Shown piece by piece: positions 1 to 9,486 of a DNA stretch of 64,000 nt. Source of the DNA: Mucilaginibacter gossypiicola (GTDB lineage Bacteria > Bacteroidota > Bacteroidia > Sphingobacteriales > Sphingobacteriaceae). The notes below the pieces were generated by a model. That model had not been told where the DNA came from, did not search any database, and saw only the letters and a program-made list of their open reading frames with translations. Position numbers and translations under genes: made by a program. The stretch covers positions 248,001-312,000 of the forward strand of contig NZ_FOCL01000007.1 of assembly GCF_900110105.1 (NCBI RefSeq), given 5' to 3'. Position 1 is the first letter of the stretch. Every line of letters begins with the position of its first letter.

Positions 1-1700
1 TGAAATATGGTATTATGCAGGGCTGATTCTTCATAACTGCATTTGGTACACCGGCGACTGTGCGGCAATCGCCCGGCACAATATGTTGTGTTTGAGCAGC
101 GTGTACAAATAAAGCCATCTTTCCATTTTAAAGCCGACAGGAATTTAAAGCACGTTTCCTGGTCGGGATATTTAGCGCTGAACTCTTCATAGCCGAGTTC
201 GGTAGAAAGTGCCCTTGATTCGGTAACCTTTTCAATATTCGTTTTCAGCTGAACGTTATCTTTTTCAAGCAAAACATTCATGCGTAATATTTCTCCGGCT
301 TGTTTTTCCAGCTGCAGGTTGGCCAGTAATAGTTCTTTGTTTTGATTTTCGATGATTTGACTTTGTTGGCTCACCTCGTTTGATTTTTCAACCAGTTCAT
401 GCGTGCGGGCTCTTACCTGCCGTTCCAACTCTTCATTAATTGAATCCTGTAGCTGGCTGTTGAGCTCCATTTGCCTTATGGTTTCTTCATGGGCCGCATC
501 TTTTTCTTTTCGAAGTACCCTTACCTGGTCGCCAATGGCAAATGATAACAGTACCATCTCAATAATAAAGCAAAAACTAAGGCTGTAATAACTTATTGGG
601 GCTGGTAAAAAATAGGTATAACCAAGGGCCGTGAGTGCCTTAACTATAAAACCCACAAATAGCACCGAATAAGCCAGTACAAAGAAGCGGGCAGGTTTGT
701 AGCCGTTTTTGAATATATATACGCCAGTAGCAAAGGCCAGCGACAGCGGGATCACCTCAACAAACTTATATACAAACAACGATTTGTTGAAGATAAGGCA
801 ATATATAAAGTAAACCGTACGAAATAATATTACATAGTTGATGGCCCTGTTAAATTGCGGTGCTTTTTCTTTAACCTGCAACAGCGCTTTACTGAATACG
901 AGGGCACAAATGCTGATAAAGTATAAGGAAATACCGTTACCGTAATGATTTAATCCCGGGGTCTCGGGCCATAAATATTGAAACGCGATGCCATCGGCAC
1001 TCATTTCATAAAGCCCTACGCTTAAAATGTAAAATACATAATACAGGTATTGTTTCTTTTTAACCGCCAGGAACATGAGCAGGTTATGGAAACAAAAAAT
1101 AAGGATCATACCGTAAAACAGGCCGTAGGTTAAATATTCATTAAGCGCATAATGAATAAAATAATTAATGGTGCGGTAAACTATAATAACGTTTACAGCA
1201 TTTTGCGATTTTATCCTGAAATAATAAGTATGATAGCCAGGCTGGGTATCCCCAATTAAAAACTCAAAGTTTTTATGATGAAAAAGCCTTTTGCTGAAAT
1301 CAAGATTAGCACCCGATTCACTTTTTATATAGCCGCCTGTAGCATCGGGCATATAAGCCGTAACGTCATCTGTGGTTTGATCAAATAGCTCAATAACACT
1401 GTTATTGTTTACAGGTTCGCTGAAGTACATTCGCACCCGAAACCAGTAGGTTGAGTTTTTATGATGATTGCTGGGATAGTATGAGCTGTTTTCGGTAAAA
1501 GACGAGCTCATTTTCTGAATGTCCTGGAATGTGAGCTTCCCTGTGCTATCCTGCAGGTATTTTACCTCGTTAAGGGTAAACTTATGCTGCTGAATGTTTT
1601 TATCAATCGTGAGTACATTTTGCGCATAGGAGGTAAGCCCCCCAAGGCACAAATAAAAAGCGAATAAATATTTAGTCAATGCAGGTAAATGTTTAATCAA
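1..1700 (-). CDS. 7TM-DISM membrane sensor with C-terminal IS1595-type zinc ribbon (partial, 3' end off window)
   Basis: The reverse strand is open from about 1700 to the window edge, giving roughly 566 residues with no stop. The order is: a hydrophobic signal peptide ending in SYAQ; an extracellular beta-rich region of about 140 residues typical of 7TMR-DISMED2; seven closely spaced hydrophobic segments (about residues 175-385) typical of 7TMR-DISM_7TM; a charged coiled coil (about 390-500). The last 50 residues start with YPDQETC and hold CTRC, then RRCTKC and a final LHNTIF. That last block is the pattern of the transposase zinc ribbon (PF12760-like) of IS1595 elements. There is no ATG near the start: an in-frame TAA at about 1710-1712 is followed by TTG codons at 1700 and 1679, and I chose the first because the signal peptide follows it. 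These sensors usually end in a kinase, a cyclase or a LuxR domain, so the output end is odd. It is divergent from the hybrid regulator next door; no functional link is shown. Confidence 0.75.
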   Translation of the reverse strand, partial: MIKHLPALTKYLFAFYLCLGGLTSYAQNVLTIDKNIQQHKFTLNEVKYLQDSTGKLTFQDIQKMSSSFTENSSYYPSNHHKNSTYWFRVRMYFSEPVNNNSVIELFDQTTDDVTAYMPDATGGYIKSESGANLDFSKRLFHHKNFEFLIGDTQPGYHTYYFRIKSQNAVNVIIVYRTINYFIHYALNEYLTYGLFYGMILIFCFHNLLMFLAVKKKQYLYYVFYILSVGLYEMSADGIAFQYLWPETPGLNHYGNGISLYFISICALVFSKALLQVKEKAPQFNRAINYVILFRTVYFIYCLIFNKSLFVYKFVEVIPLSLAFATGVYIFKNGYKPARFFVLAYSVLFVGFIVKALTALGYTYFLPAPISYYSLSFCFIIEMVLLSFAIGDQVRVLRKEKDAAHEETIRQMELNSQLQDSINEELERQVRARTHELVEKSNEVSQQSQIIENQNKELLLANLQLEKQAGEILRMNVLLEKDNVQLKTNIEKVTESRALSTELGYEEFSAKYPDQETCFKFLSALKWKDGFICTRCSNTTYCAGRLPHSRRCTKCSYEESALHNTIF

Positions 1701-2006
1701 ATGTTTTAATTAATAGTATGACCTGTTACAATTGCATAACCACTTGATTACGCGCAATTATAGCATTCCCTTTTTGGGGATATAGCCATTACAATAAAAT
1801 CTTTATTAAGAACCGGTTTATAATATCCCAAATATAATTAATTGTTAATTATTTGTCGTTAACGGCTGTGCTATTTTCTTTCTGTTTTCTGATACGCTTT
1901 TGATGTATTGTATTTCCTGACATACCAAAACAGGATAAAATTTGCGAATGAAAGCCTGCTACATTTTGATACCTTTGGAAACAACCAGTTATTGATTATA
2001 CGGCGA
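1701..2006. promoter_or_regulatory. Divergent intergenic region between the 7TM-DISM gene and the hybrid regulator
   Basis: This AT-rich gap of 306 bases must hold promoters for both outward-facing genes. The nearest thing to a Bacteroidota -7 box facing the hybrid regulator is TAAAATTTG at about 1936-1944, one base longer than TAnnTTTG, with no clear -33 element. An upstream in-frame ATG at 1908 would put this box inside the gene, which favours the later start at 2007. I see no other clear structure. Confidence 0.35.
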
Positions 2007-5000
2007 ATGTTTCAGCGATTAAAGGCCTTTTTGCTTATTTCTTTTTTGTGTTATTTTTTAACAGCCTCAGCAAAAGGCCCTGGTTTCCCGGTTAGGTATT
2101 TAGGTATTGAAGATGGTCTTTCAAATAATGCGGTAACCTGTATCACACAGGATAAATATGGCTTTATGTGGATGGGGACTTATGACGGTCTTAATCGTTA
2201 TGATGGTTACTCTTTTAAGGTTTTCCGAAATATTTGGGGCGACAAAAACTCGCTGGTTAATAATCACATTAAATCCATTAATGCCAGCGGCGGAAGAATA
2301 TATGTTGGTACCGAAAAAGGCCTCATGTATTTTGACTATGCCGACTCGCGCTTTCACGCGCTTTATTGCTATAATGAAAAGCATCAGCCAATTAAAATTG
2401 GGTTTAATATCAACGAGATAGTCGCCGACCGGTCGGGCAATATTTTTGCCACCAATGGCACATATGGTTTCCTCAAGTTTGGTAAAACAGACACCATCGG
2501 TAAAGAGATTCTTTACGATGTTAACAAACAGCGGTTTAATACACTTGCTGCCCGGATGGATAAACAAGGCACCGTATGGGTACTGGTAAGTGGGGCAGGC
2601 CTTGGCAGGTATGATGTTGTAACCGACAAAATAAAGATAGTAGCACCCGAACTGGCCAATGCAGGCTCTATCATTATTGATGGAAACGGGAAGGTAATTG
2701 CGGGCTGGGGCAACGAATTGTTTATATACGACCCCATTGCACAGAAAACAACAAAGCTTGATATTGGGCTTAATAAAGTAACAAGCAATAACATTTTTAG
2801 TCTGGCCGCAACAAAAAACGGCGATATCTGGGTTACAACCAATGGTGGAGGTATCAAGGTCTGGAACCCTGCAGCCAACAATATTACGTATATCACCGCA
2901 GGCGAAACACCAACCAGTTTACGCAGTGGCGCCGTTGATTTTGTTTATGAGGATGATGAGTCGCGGATTTGGATAGCAACTTTACGGGGTGGTGTAAACA
3001 TTATCGACCGTAAACCAACATCATTTCATCTGTTTGCGCATGATGCTTTCAATAAAAACAGTGTTATCAACAATTTTATCTTGTCGTTTTGCGAAGATAG
3101 GCAGCATAATGTATGGGTAGGTACCGACGGAGGAGGGCTCAATTACTGGAATACCAAAACAAATACATTTACCCCTTATGTGCATCAAAATGTTCCGGGA
3201 TCTATCAGCAGTAATTTTGTTGTAAGTATCTTAAACGATTATACTAATAAAATATGGGTGGCAACCTTTAACGGCGGTATTGATGCCTTTGATAATGCTA
3301 CAGGCCGGTTTAAACATTATAGCTGCTACAACCCGGTAGAAGAAAAGGAAGAAAGAAACTTTTGGAAGTTGTACGAAGATTCGCAGCACCGGTTGTGGGC
3401 TGGCAGCACCTGGGGTGGTGCTTTGTTTTTGTACAATCGGGCCAAAGATCAGTTTGAGCTTTTTGATAACAGTCTGGTAAATATCCACGCACTTTTTGAA
3501 GATCATGCGGGTAATTTATGGGCAGGTAACTACAACAGCCTTATTAAAATTGATATTCAGCATAAAAAACACCAGGTTTATTTTATTGGGCAGGCTATCA
3601 GGGCTATTGCCGAAGATAATAAACACAATTTTTGGGTTGGTACCGAGGGAGGGGGACTGCTGCAATATGATATCAACAGTCATCAGTATAAAAGATACAC
3701 CGAATCGGCAGGGTTACCGAGCAATACCATACTGAATATATTGGCAGATAACAGCGGGAATTTATGGTGCAGTACTTATAATGGTCTTTCCTGCTTTAAT
3801 ATAACCACAAAAAAGATCATCAATTACAATGCATCCGATGGTTTGCAAAGCAACCAATTCAATTACAATGCGGCGCTAAAGCTTGCATCGGGTAAAATGC
3901 TGTTTGGAGGTATCAAGGGGTTTAACTTATTCTCTCCGGATAGTATTGCCCCCTATGCGCACCAGCCCCGGCTCATGCTTTCTGATTTTAAAATAAACAA
4001 CGTATCTGTAGAACTTGATAGCGGTTATGCACAAAAGCTGCCCTTAAATGAATTAAAAAAAGTAACTATCCCGTTTAGTCAGGCTACCCTGAACATCAGT
4101 TACACAGCGCTTGAATACTCTTTTCCCGAAAAGATCTCCTATGCCTATTACCTTGAAGGCTGGGACCATGGCTGGAATTATGTGGGCAAACTAAAATCGG
4201 CATATTTTTCGCGCCTTAATGAAGGTACTTATACCCTTAAAATCAGGGCTACAAATACAGAAGGACAGTGGACAGCGCCGCCCATCGCCATTAAGATAGT
4301 TGTTCTGCCTCCCTGGTACCGCACATGGTGGGCTTATTTAATTTACTCGTCGTTAATAGCTGTCATGGGTTACGCCTTTTACAGATATCGGTTAAACCAG
4401 GCGCGCCTCACGTTTAAAGTAAAGCTGGCCAACCTGCAGGTAGAGAAGGAAAAGGAACTTAACGAAAAGAAACTGACTTTCTTTACCAACGTATCGCACG
4501 AGTTCAGGACGCCGTTAACACTTATTATCAATCCAATAAAAGACCTCCTTAATCAAAGCAAAGGCAATACTGAAGAGTTAAGCACCATATACCGCAATGC
4601 ACGCCGCCTGCTTGGTTTGGTTGATCATTTGCTGCTTTTCAGAAAAACCGAAAGCGAAAATGCTTCGCTGAAAGTGAGCAGGTTAAATTTTGCGACCTTG
4701 TGTAACGAGGTTTATTCATGCTTTATTCAGCAAGCCAAAATTAAACGCCTCAATTATACCCTCGCAGGCGGAGCAGATGTTATTGAGGTATACTGTGATC
4801 TGGAAAAGATAGAAATAGCATTATTTAACCTCATCTCAAACGCCATAAAGTTTACTCCCGATGGAGGTATTATCCATGTTGTAATAGAACAGGACGATGT
4901 TTATGTGTATTTTAAAGTAATTGATAATGGCATAGGTATAAATATCGAGGCCGGCGACAGGTTGTTTGATAAATTTTACCAGGCAAAGGATAAAAACTAT

Positions 5001-6077
5001 TTCCGAAAAGGTTTTGGTATAGGTTTATACCTGGTGAAGGTGTTTATTGAGAGCCATAAAGGTAATATCAGCTACTCCAACAATCCTGATGGGGGCACAA
5101 CCTTTGTGCTTGCCTTGCCAAAAGGTAAAGCACATTTTTCGGGAGATGTTATTGTTGACGATGTTGTGCCGGATTACACCTATGTAAACGAGCTTATTAG
5201 CGAAGACAACAAAGATGTTCTGCCGGAAGACGAGAATCTGGCAGCGTTGGAGTTATTTAGTTCGGCCAGACATACACTTATGGTGATTGATGATAATGAC
5301 CAGATCCGTGCGTACATCAAAAAGATTTTTACGCCTGGATATAATGTAATTGAGGCGCAGGATGGTTCCACAGGCCTCGAGCTTATCAAAAAACACATTC
5401 CCGACGTAATTATCAGCGATATCGTAATGGACGGCATTAGCGGGCTTGATTTGTGCCGGATTGTTAAGGAAGACCAGGCTATAAGCCATATCCCCGTTAT
5501 CCTGTTAACCGGCGATACTACACCGGATATTATGCTTAAAAGTATGGAGGAAGGGGCCATTGATTTTTTACGCAAGCCTTTTGATAAAGAATTGCTTATA
5601 GCGCGGGTAAAAAGCGTGCTGCGCAATAAAACCGAGCTTCAGAATTACTTTTATAAGGAGGTTACCAAGAAAAGCACCGGTCGTAGTATCTCACAGGAAA
5701 ATAAAGATTTTCTGAATAATTGCATTTCGGTTATCGAGCATTACTTTACCGATGACAAGTTTGATGTATATGTGCTGGCCAAAGAGATTGGTATCAGTTA
5801 TGCAACCTTATTTAAACGCTTGAAGAATATCACGGGGCAGTCGGTTAATAATTTTATCCGTTTTGTACGCCTGCGTAAGGCTGCCGAATTACTCATTCAA
5901 ACCAATTGCAATGTTAATGAAGCTGCATTTCAGGTTGGCTTTAGTGATGTAAAATACTTTCGCGAACAATTCTTCAAACAATACGGGATCAACCCGTCTG
6001 ACTTTATCAAAAAACACCGCGCCAGTTTTCAAATTTCGTATCGTATGAACGAGTTTGAAAAAAACTCTTCCAAATAG
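2007..6077 (+). CDS. Hybrid two-component system regulator (SusR/HTCS type)
   Basis: A single protein of 1356 residues with the layout of Bacteroidota HTCS regulators that sense oligosaccharides in the periplasm and drive the adjacent SusC/SusD genes. Order: signal peptide 1-22; two seven-bladed Reg_prop propellers (about 30-680, repeated DxxGxxWxGT-like blades such as DRQHNVWVGTDGGG); Y_Y_Y domain (about 700-765); one membrane segment (about 774-794); HisKA with VSHEFRTP and phospho-acceptor His831; HATPase (about 930-1045, DNGIGI and GFGIGLYL); receiver (about 1090-1205, acceptor Asp1138 in IISDIVMDG); and a C-terminal AraC-type helix-turn-helix. The reading frame is open back to 1908, but the ATG at 2007 gives a clean signal peptide directly before the propeller. 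All key phosphotransfer residues are present. It lies 375 bases before the SusC gene on the same strand, so that locus is its likely target. Confidence 0.95.
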   Translation: MFQRLKAFLLISFLCYFLTASAKGPGFPVRYLGIEDGLSNNAVTCITQDKYGFMWMGTYDGLNRYDGYSFKVFRNIWGDKNSLVNNHIKSINASGGRIYVGTEKGLMYFDYADSRFHALYCYNEKHQPIKIGFNINEIVADRSGNIFATNGTYGFLKFGKTDTIGKEILYDVNKQRFNTLAARMDKQGTVWVLVSGAGLGRYDVVTDKIKIVAPELANAGSIIIDGNGKVIAGWGNELFIYDPIAQKTTKLDIGLNKVTSNNIFSLAATKNGDIWVTTNGGGIKVWNPAANNITYITAGETPTSLRSGAVDFVYEDDESRIWIATLRGGVNIIDRKPTSFHLFAHDAFNKNSVINNFILSFCEDRQHNVWVGTDGGGLNYWNTKTNTFTPYVHQNVPGSISSNFVVSILNDYTNKIWVATFNGGIDAFDNATGRFKHYSCYNPVEEKEERNFWKLYEDSQHRLWAGSTWGGALFLYNRAKDQFELFDNSLVNIHALFEDHAGNLWAGNYNSLIKIDIQHKKHQVYFIGQAIRAIAEDNKHNFWVGTEGGGLLQYDINSHQYKRYTESAGLPSNTILNILADNSGNLWCSTYNGLSCFNITTKKIINYNASDGLQSNQFNYNAALKLASGKMLFGGIKGFNLFSPDSIAPYAHQPRLMLSDFKINNVSVELDSGYAQKLPLNELKKVTIPFSQATLNISYTALEYSFPEKISYAYYLEGWDHGWNYVGKLKSAYFSRLNEGTYTLKIRATNTEGQWTAPPIAIKIVVLPPWYRTWWAYLIYSSLIAVMGYAFYRYRLNQARLTFKVKLANLQVEKEKELNEKKLTFFTNVSHEFRTPLTLIINPIKDLLNQSKGNTEELSTIYRNARRLLGLVDHLLLFRKTESENASLKVSRLNFATLCNEVYSCFIQQAKIKRLNYTLAGGADVIEVYCDLEKIEIALFNLISNAIKFTPDGGIIHVVIEQDDVYVYFKVIDNGIGINIEAGDRLFDKFYQAKDKNYFRKGFGIGLYLVKVFIESHKGNISYSNNPDGGTTFVLALPKGKAHFSGDVIVDDVVPDYTYVNELISEDNKDVLPEDENLAALELFSSARHTLMVIDDNDQIRAYIKKIFTPGYNVIEAQDGSTGLELIKKHIPDVIISDIVMDGISGLDLCRIVKEDQAISHIPVILLTGDTTPDIMLKSMEEGAIDFLRKPFDKELLIARVKSVLRNKTELQNYFYKEVTKKSTGRSISQENKDFLNNCISVIEHYFTDDKFDVYVLAKEIGISYATLFKRLKNITGQSVNNFIRFVRLRKAAELLIQTNCNVNEAAFQVGFSDVKYFREQFFKQYGINPSDFIKKHRASFQISYRMNEFEKNSSK

Positions 6078-6452
6078 ACCTTCCTATATCGGCCAGGTGC
6101 AATGCTGTCGGAAAAGCTTCCCTGAAAAAAATAAGAGTGAATTTGACACTTATTTTCTCGCGTATTCTACAAAAACTATCAAAAAGGCGTGTTTTTGTAT
6201 ATTTTGACCCCGGCAATTTATAGTTTTACCCCTCTCTCGTAATGCCAAATTCCGCTTATTTCGTTTCAACCGACAGGCAATAATCAGCACCTGTATTTTA
6301 TTGCCGGCAATTTATAAACTAACAAGTAATACAATGAAAATTTTAAAAACGCACTACCGGGCGGCTTCCGCCGTGGTGTTAAACCGTCCCGGATAAGCTG
6401 AATGACTACCCGAAATTCCAGATTAAATGAACCCGATAAACCAAATTAAATT
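6078..6452 (+). promoter_or_regulatory. Leader/control region of the first SusC gene
   Basis: This gap of 375 bases separates the regulator from SusC and should hold the regulated promoter and a long 5' leader. It contains a 13-base direct repeat (CCGGCAATTTATA at 6210-6222 and 6304-6316). It also contains a tiny open frame of 20 codons (6334-6396, beginning MKILKTHYR) and a GC-rich hairpin GGCGG-CTT-CCGCC at 6360-6372. A sequence TATTTTGAC near 6200 resembles, but does not match, the TAnnTTTG box. Whether the small frame is translated is unknown. Confidence 0.4.
6210..6316 (+). repeat. 13-base direct repeat pair upstream of SusC
   Basis: CCGGCAATTTATA occurs exactly at 6210-6222 and again at 6304-6316, with starts 94 bases apart. 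A perfect 13-base repeat within so short a gap is unlikely by chance. Paired direct repeats upstream of a regulated SusC gene would suit the AraC-type domain of the hybrid regulator, but that is inference. Confidence 0.5.
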
Positions 6453-9400
6453 ATGAAATATAGATTTACTCTCTTAAAAAGTTTTTCCGTATTGCTTTTA
6501 ATGATGATGCTAACAGGCATTGCTCAGCTGGCAAACGCGCAAACAAAAATTAATGTAAAAGGTGTTGTAAAAGATGCCACTGGTAATGTGCTGCCGGGTG
6601 CAACTGTAAACATCCAGGGCACAACCCAATCAACCACAACCGATGTTAACGGTGCTTTTAAAATAGAGGTTGCCGAGGGCTCCACACTAAAAATCTCTTT
6701 TGTGAGCATGGTAGCCAAATTCATCGCGGTAACTAAAAATACCACAACATTAAACATAGTGCTTGAAGACAGTAACAAGCAGCTTAATGAAGTTGTAGTA
6801 GTTGGTTACGGCACGCAAAAACGCTCGGATGTTACGGGCTCGGTTACAACGGTGCCAAAGTCGCGTTTGTCGCAATTGCCAGTTACAAACGTTTTACAGG
6901 CTGTAGAAGGTGCCGTTGCAGGTGTAACTGTAACCACATCATCGTCTATTCCTGGCCGCCAGCCTTCTGTTACCGTTAGGGGCCAAAATTCTATTTCGGC
7001 AGCTTCGGGACCTTTTGTGGTGGTTGATGGTATTCCTCTTACCAAAAGCGGCGGATCCCTTAATGATATAAACCCTAACGATATTGCTTCTATGGAGATA
7101 CTTAAAGATGCTTCTGCAGTAGCTATTTATGGTGCCAACGGCTCACAGGGTGTTATCCTGATCACTACAAAACGCGGTACTACAGGTAAACCTGTTATCC
7201 GTTACAATGGTTATGCAGGCTATGAAAACCTCGGGCACATCCTTGAACCGCGTGATCCGGCCTCATTTACACAGAAATTCCTTGATTATGAATCACAAAA
7301 TCACTTAACCCAACAATTTCCGGAGCCTGTATACAATAACTCGGAAAGAGCTAACTATGCTGCGGGGCACACTATTGATTGGGTGAAAGAAGTTACCCAA
7401 CAAGGTTTTATGCAGGATCATAACCTAAGCGTAACAGGTGGTACCCCTGATGTTAAATACTTTTTATCTGGCGATTACCTGAAACAGAAAGGTGTAATAA
7501 AAGGCTATCAGTATAACCGTGCAAGTGTGCGTTCAAATTTAGATGTAAATGTAACCAGTTTCCTGAGTGTAGGTGCAAACCTGTATTTTGCTAACAATAA
7601 CTACGATGGTGGCAGAGCAAACTTATTGAATGCGACAGCCATGAGCCCTTATGGTAACGAGTATAATGCCGATGGTACTTACACCATTTATCCGATGGCT
7701 CCTGAGCAGTTATATGTTAACCCATTGCTTGGCTTAACTACTGACCAGATAAACCGTAGTGTAAACCTTAGCGGTAATGGTTATGCCGAAATAAAATTTG
7801 GAGGTGTGCTCAAAGGCTTAAAATATCGTTTAAATGCAGGGTACACTTACCTGCCTACACGTGTAGATAGCTATAGCGGCCGTTTGGCTAATACGCCTTT
7901 AGGTTCTGCAACTGCGTTAAGTTCTGAGACCAACAGTTACACACTTGATAACCTTTTACTTTATACCCGCGATTTTGGCAAGCACCGCATTGATTTCACT
8001 GGTTTATACAGCGCTCAGCAACGTAAGTATTTCACTTCTGGAATAGCCGGTACCGGTTATATAAACGATGAGCTGTCATTTAACCAGATTGGGATTGGCG
8101 CAACGGTTTCAGGTGCAACGGTAAACAATTCATTCTCGGGTACTTATTCAGACAGGTATGCGCTTAATTCGCAAATGGCCAGGTTGAATTATTCATATGA
8201 CAGCAGGTACCTGGTAACCCTTACCGTTAGGCGTGACGGATCATCTGTGTTTGGAGCAAATACTTCAAAATATGGCTGGTTCCCTGTTGCGGCCCTTGGT
8301 TGGAATGTAAGTAATGAAGATTTTCTTAAAAACTCAAAACTGATCAATAGTCTGAAACTTAGGGCATCATACGGTAAAACCGGTAACGAGGCGGTAAGTG
8401 TGTACAGAACCATAACATCTGACGGTACGGTAAGGTTCCCTTTTAACGGCGTAAGCAGTGTTGGTATACAGGCAAGTAACCTTGGTAATGGAAACCTGCA
8501 TTGGGAAAGCACTAATCAGGCCAATATCGCGGCAGATTTTTCTGTGCTGAACAGCCGGATCAGCGGTACCGTGGAGTATTATGATTCAAGAACAACCGGA
8601 TTGTTGTTAAATCGCGCCCTACCAACTATAACTGGCTATAATGTGGTGGTTGATAACATTGGTAAAGTAGCAAATAAAGGTATTGAGGTAACATTAAATA
8701 CCCGCAATATTGATGGCAAAGATTTTAGATGGGAAAGTACCATTGTGTTTGCATCAAATAAAAATAAAATTGTTGCCCTTTATGGCGATGGCAAAGATGA
8801 TATAGGTAACAAATGGTTCATCGGTAAACCTATCAATGTGATATATGATTATAAAATGACAGGTGTTTGGCAAACTGGCGAAGATCCTTCAAAACAGGAT
8901 CCGGTTGCTAAGCCAGGCGATTTGAAATTTGCCGATATTAACGGCGATGGTAAGATCACTGCCGATGGTGACAGGGTTGTATTGGGCCAGCAAGATCCGA
9001 AATGGACCGGCGGTTTAACCAACACGTTTCATTATAAGAATTTTAACCTAAGCATCTTCGTACAAACGGCACAGGGCATGTTAAAAAATAACGCCGATTT
9101 AAATTATGCCGATGAATCGGGCAGAAGAAATACACCTGCTGCAGTTGGCTATTGGACACCAACCAACAACAGCAACGAATTTCAGTCATTAACCTATACT
9201 AATACACGTGGTTATGGTTATCCGCGTAATGCCAGTTATACACGTATTAAAGATGTGACCTTTAGCTATGTAGTTCCTCAAAGGTTGCTTGATAAAGCGG
9301 GCATAAGTGGTTTAACCTTTTATCTAAGCGGTCGTAACCTGAAAACTTTTACAAACTGGATAGGATGGGATCCTGAGGCCAGTTACTCAACCCGCGGATC

Positions 9401-9470
9401 GGGCGATTGGACAAATAATTATCCACAAACCCGTACAATCATTTTAGGTGCTAATATTTCTTTAAAATAA
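6453..9470 (+). CDS. SusC-like TonB-dependent outer-membrane transporter (locus 1)
   Basis: A protein of 1005 residues, the usual SusC length. It has a signal peptide (1-29, ending LANA), a carboxypeptidase-regulatory-like beta sandwich (about 32-110, GVVKDATGNVLPGATV), the SusC signature LNEVVVVGYGTQKR (TonB box and start of the plug), the plug itself (about 115-240, with VDGIPL and ILKDASAVAIYG), and a beta barrel ending in a short strand with terminal LK. No N-terminal STN signalling domain is present, which fits control by the HTCS protein rather than a sigma/anti-sigma pair. It should import oligosaccharides with the SusD lipoprotein that starts 16 bases downstream. The glycan cannot be read from this protein; the enzymes downstream suggest an arabinogalactan. 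Confidence 0.95.
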   Translation: MKYRFTLLKSFSVLLLMMMLTGIAQLANAQTKINVKGVVKDATGNVLPGATVNIQGTTQSTTTDVNGAFKIEVAEGSTLKISFVSMVAKFIAVTKNTTTLNIVLEDSNKQLNEVVVVGYGTQKRSDVTGSVTTVPKSRLSQLPVTNVLQAVEGAVAGVTVTTSSSIPGRQPSVTVRGQNSISAASGPFVVVDGIPLTKSGGSLNDINPNDIASMEILKDASAVAIYGANGSQGVILITTKRGTTGKPVIRYNGYAGYENLGHILEPRDPASFTQKFLDYESQNHLTQQFPEPVYNNSERANYAAGHTIDWVKEVTQQGFMQDHNLSVTGGTPDVKYFLSGDYLKQKGVIKGYQYNRASVRSNLDVNVTSFLSVGANLYFANNNYDGGRANLLNATAMSPYGNEYNADGTYTIYPMAPEQLYVNPLLGLTTDQINRSVNLSGNGYAEIKFGGVLKGLKYRLNAGYTYLPTRVDSYSGRLANTPLGSATALSSETNSYTLDNLLLYTRDFGKHRIDFTGLYSAQQRKYFTSGIAGTGYINDELSFNQIGIGATVSGATVNNSFSGTYSDRYALNSQMARLNYSYDSRYLVTLTVRRDGSSVFGANTSKYGWFPVAALGWNVSNEDFLKNSKLINSLKLRASYGKTGNEAVSVYRTITSDGTVRFPFNGVSSVGIQASNLGNGNLHWESTNQANIAADFSVLNSRISGTVEYYDSRTTGLLLNRALPTITGYNVVVDNIGKVANKGIEVTLNTRNIDGKDFRWESTIVFASNKNKIVALYGDGKDDIGNKWFIGKPINVIYDYKMTGVWQTGEDPSKQDPVAKPGDLKFADINGDGKITADGDRVVLGQQDPKWTGGLTNTFHYKNFNLSIFVQTAQGMLKNNADLNYADESGRRNTPAAVGYWTPTNNSNEFQSLTYTNTRGYGYPRNASYTRIKDVTFSYVVPQRLLDKAGISGLTFYLSGRNLKTFTNWIGWDPEASYSTRGSGDWTNNYPQTRTIILGANISLK

Positions 9471-9486
9471 CTAACCCGTAAAAGAC

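Noticed and set aside
403..588. Plus-strand open frame of 61 codons near the left edge
   Set aside because: It is antisense to the coiled-coil and membrane region of the 7TM-DISM gene, which has clear domain support.
2121..2567. Minus-strand open frame of 148 codons inside the hybrid regulator gene
   Set aside because: It lies antisense to the propeller domain and has no recognisable protein pattern.
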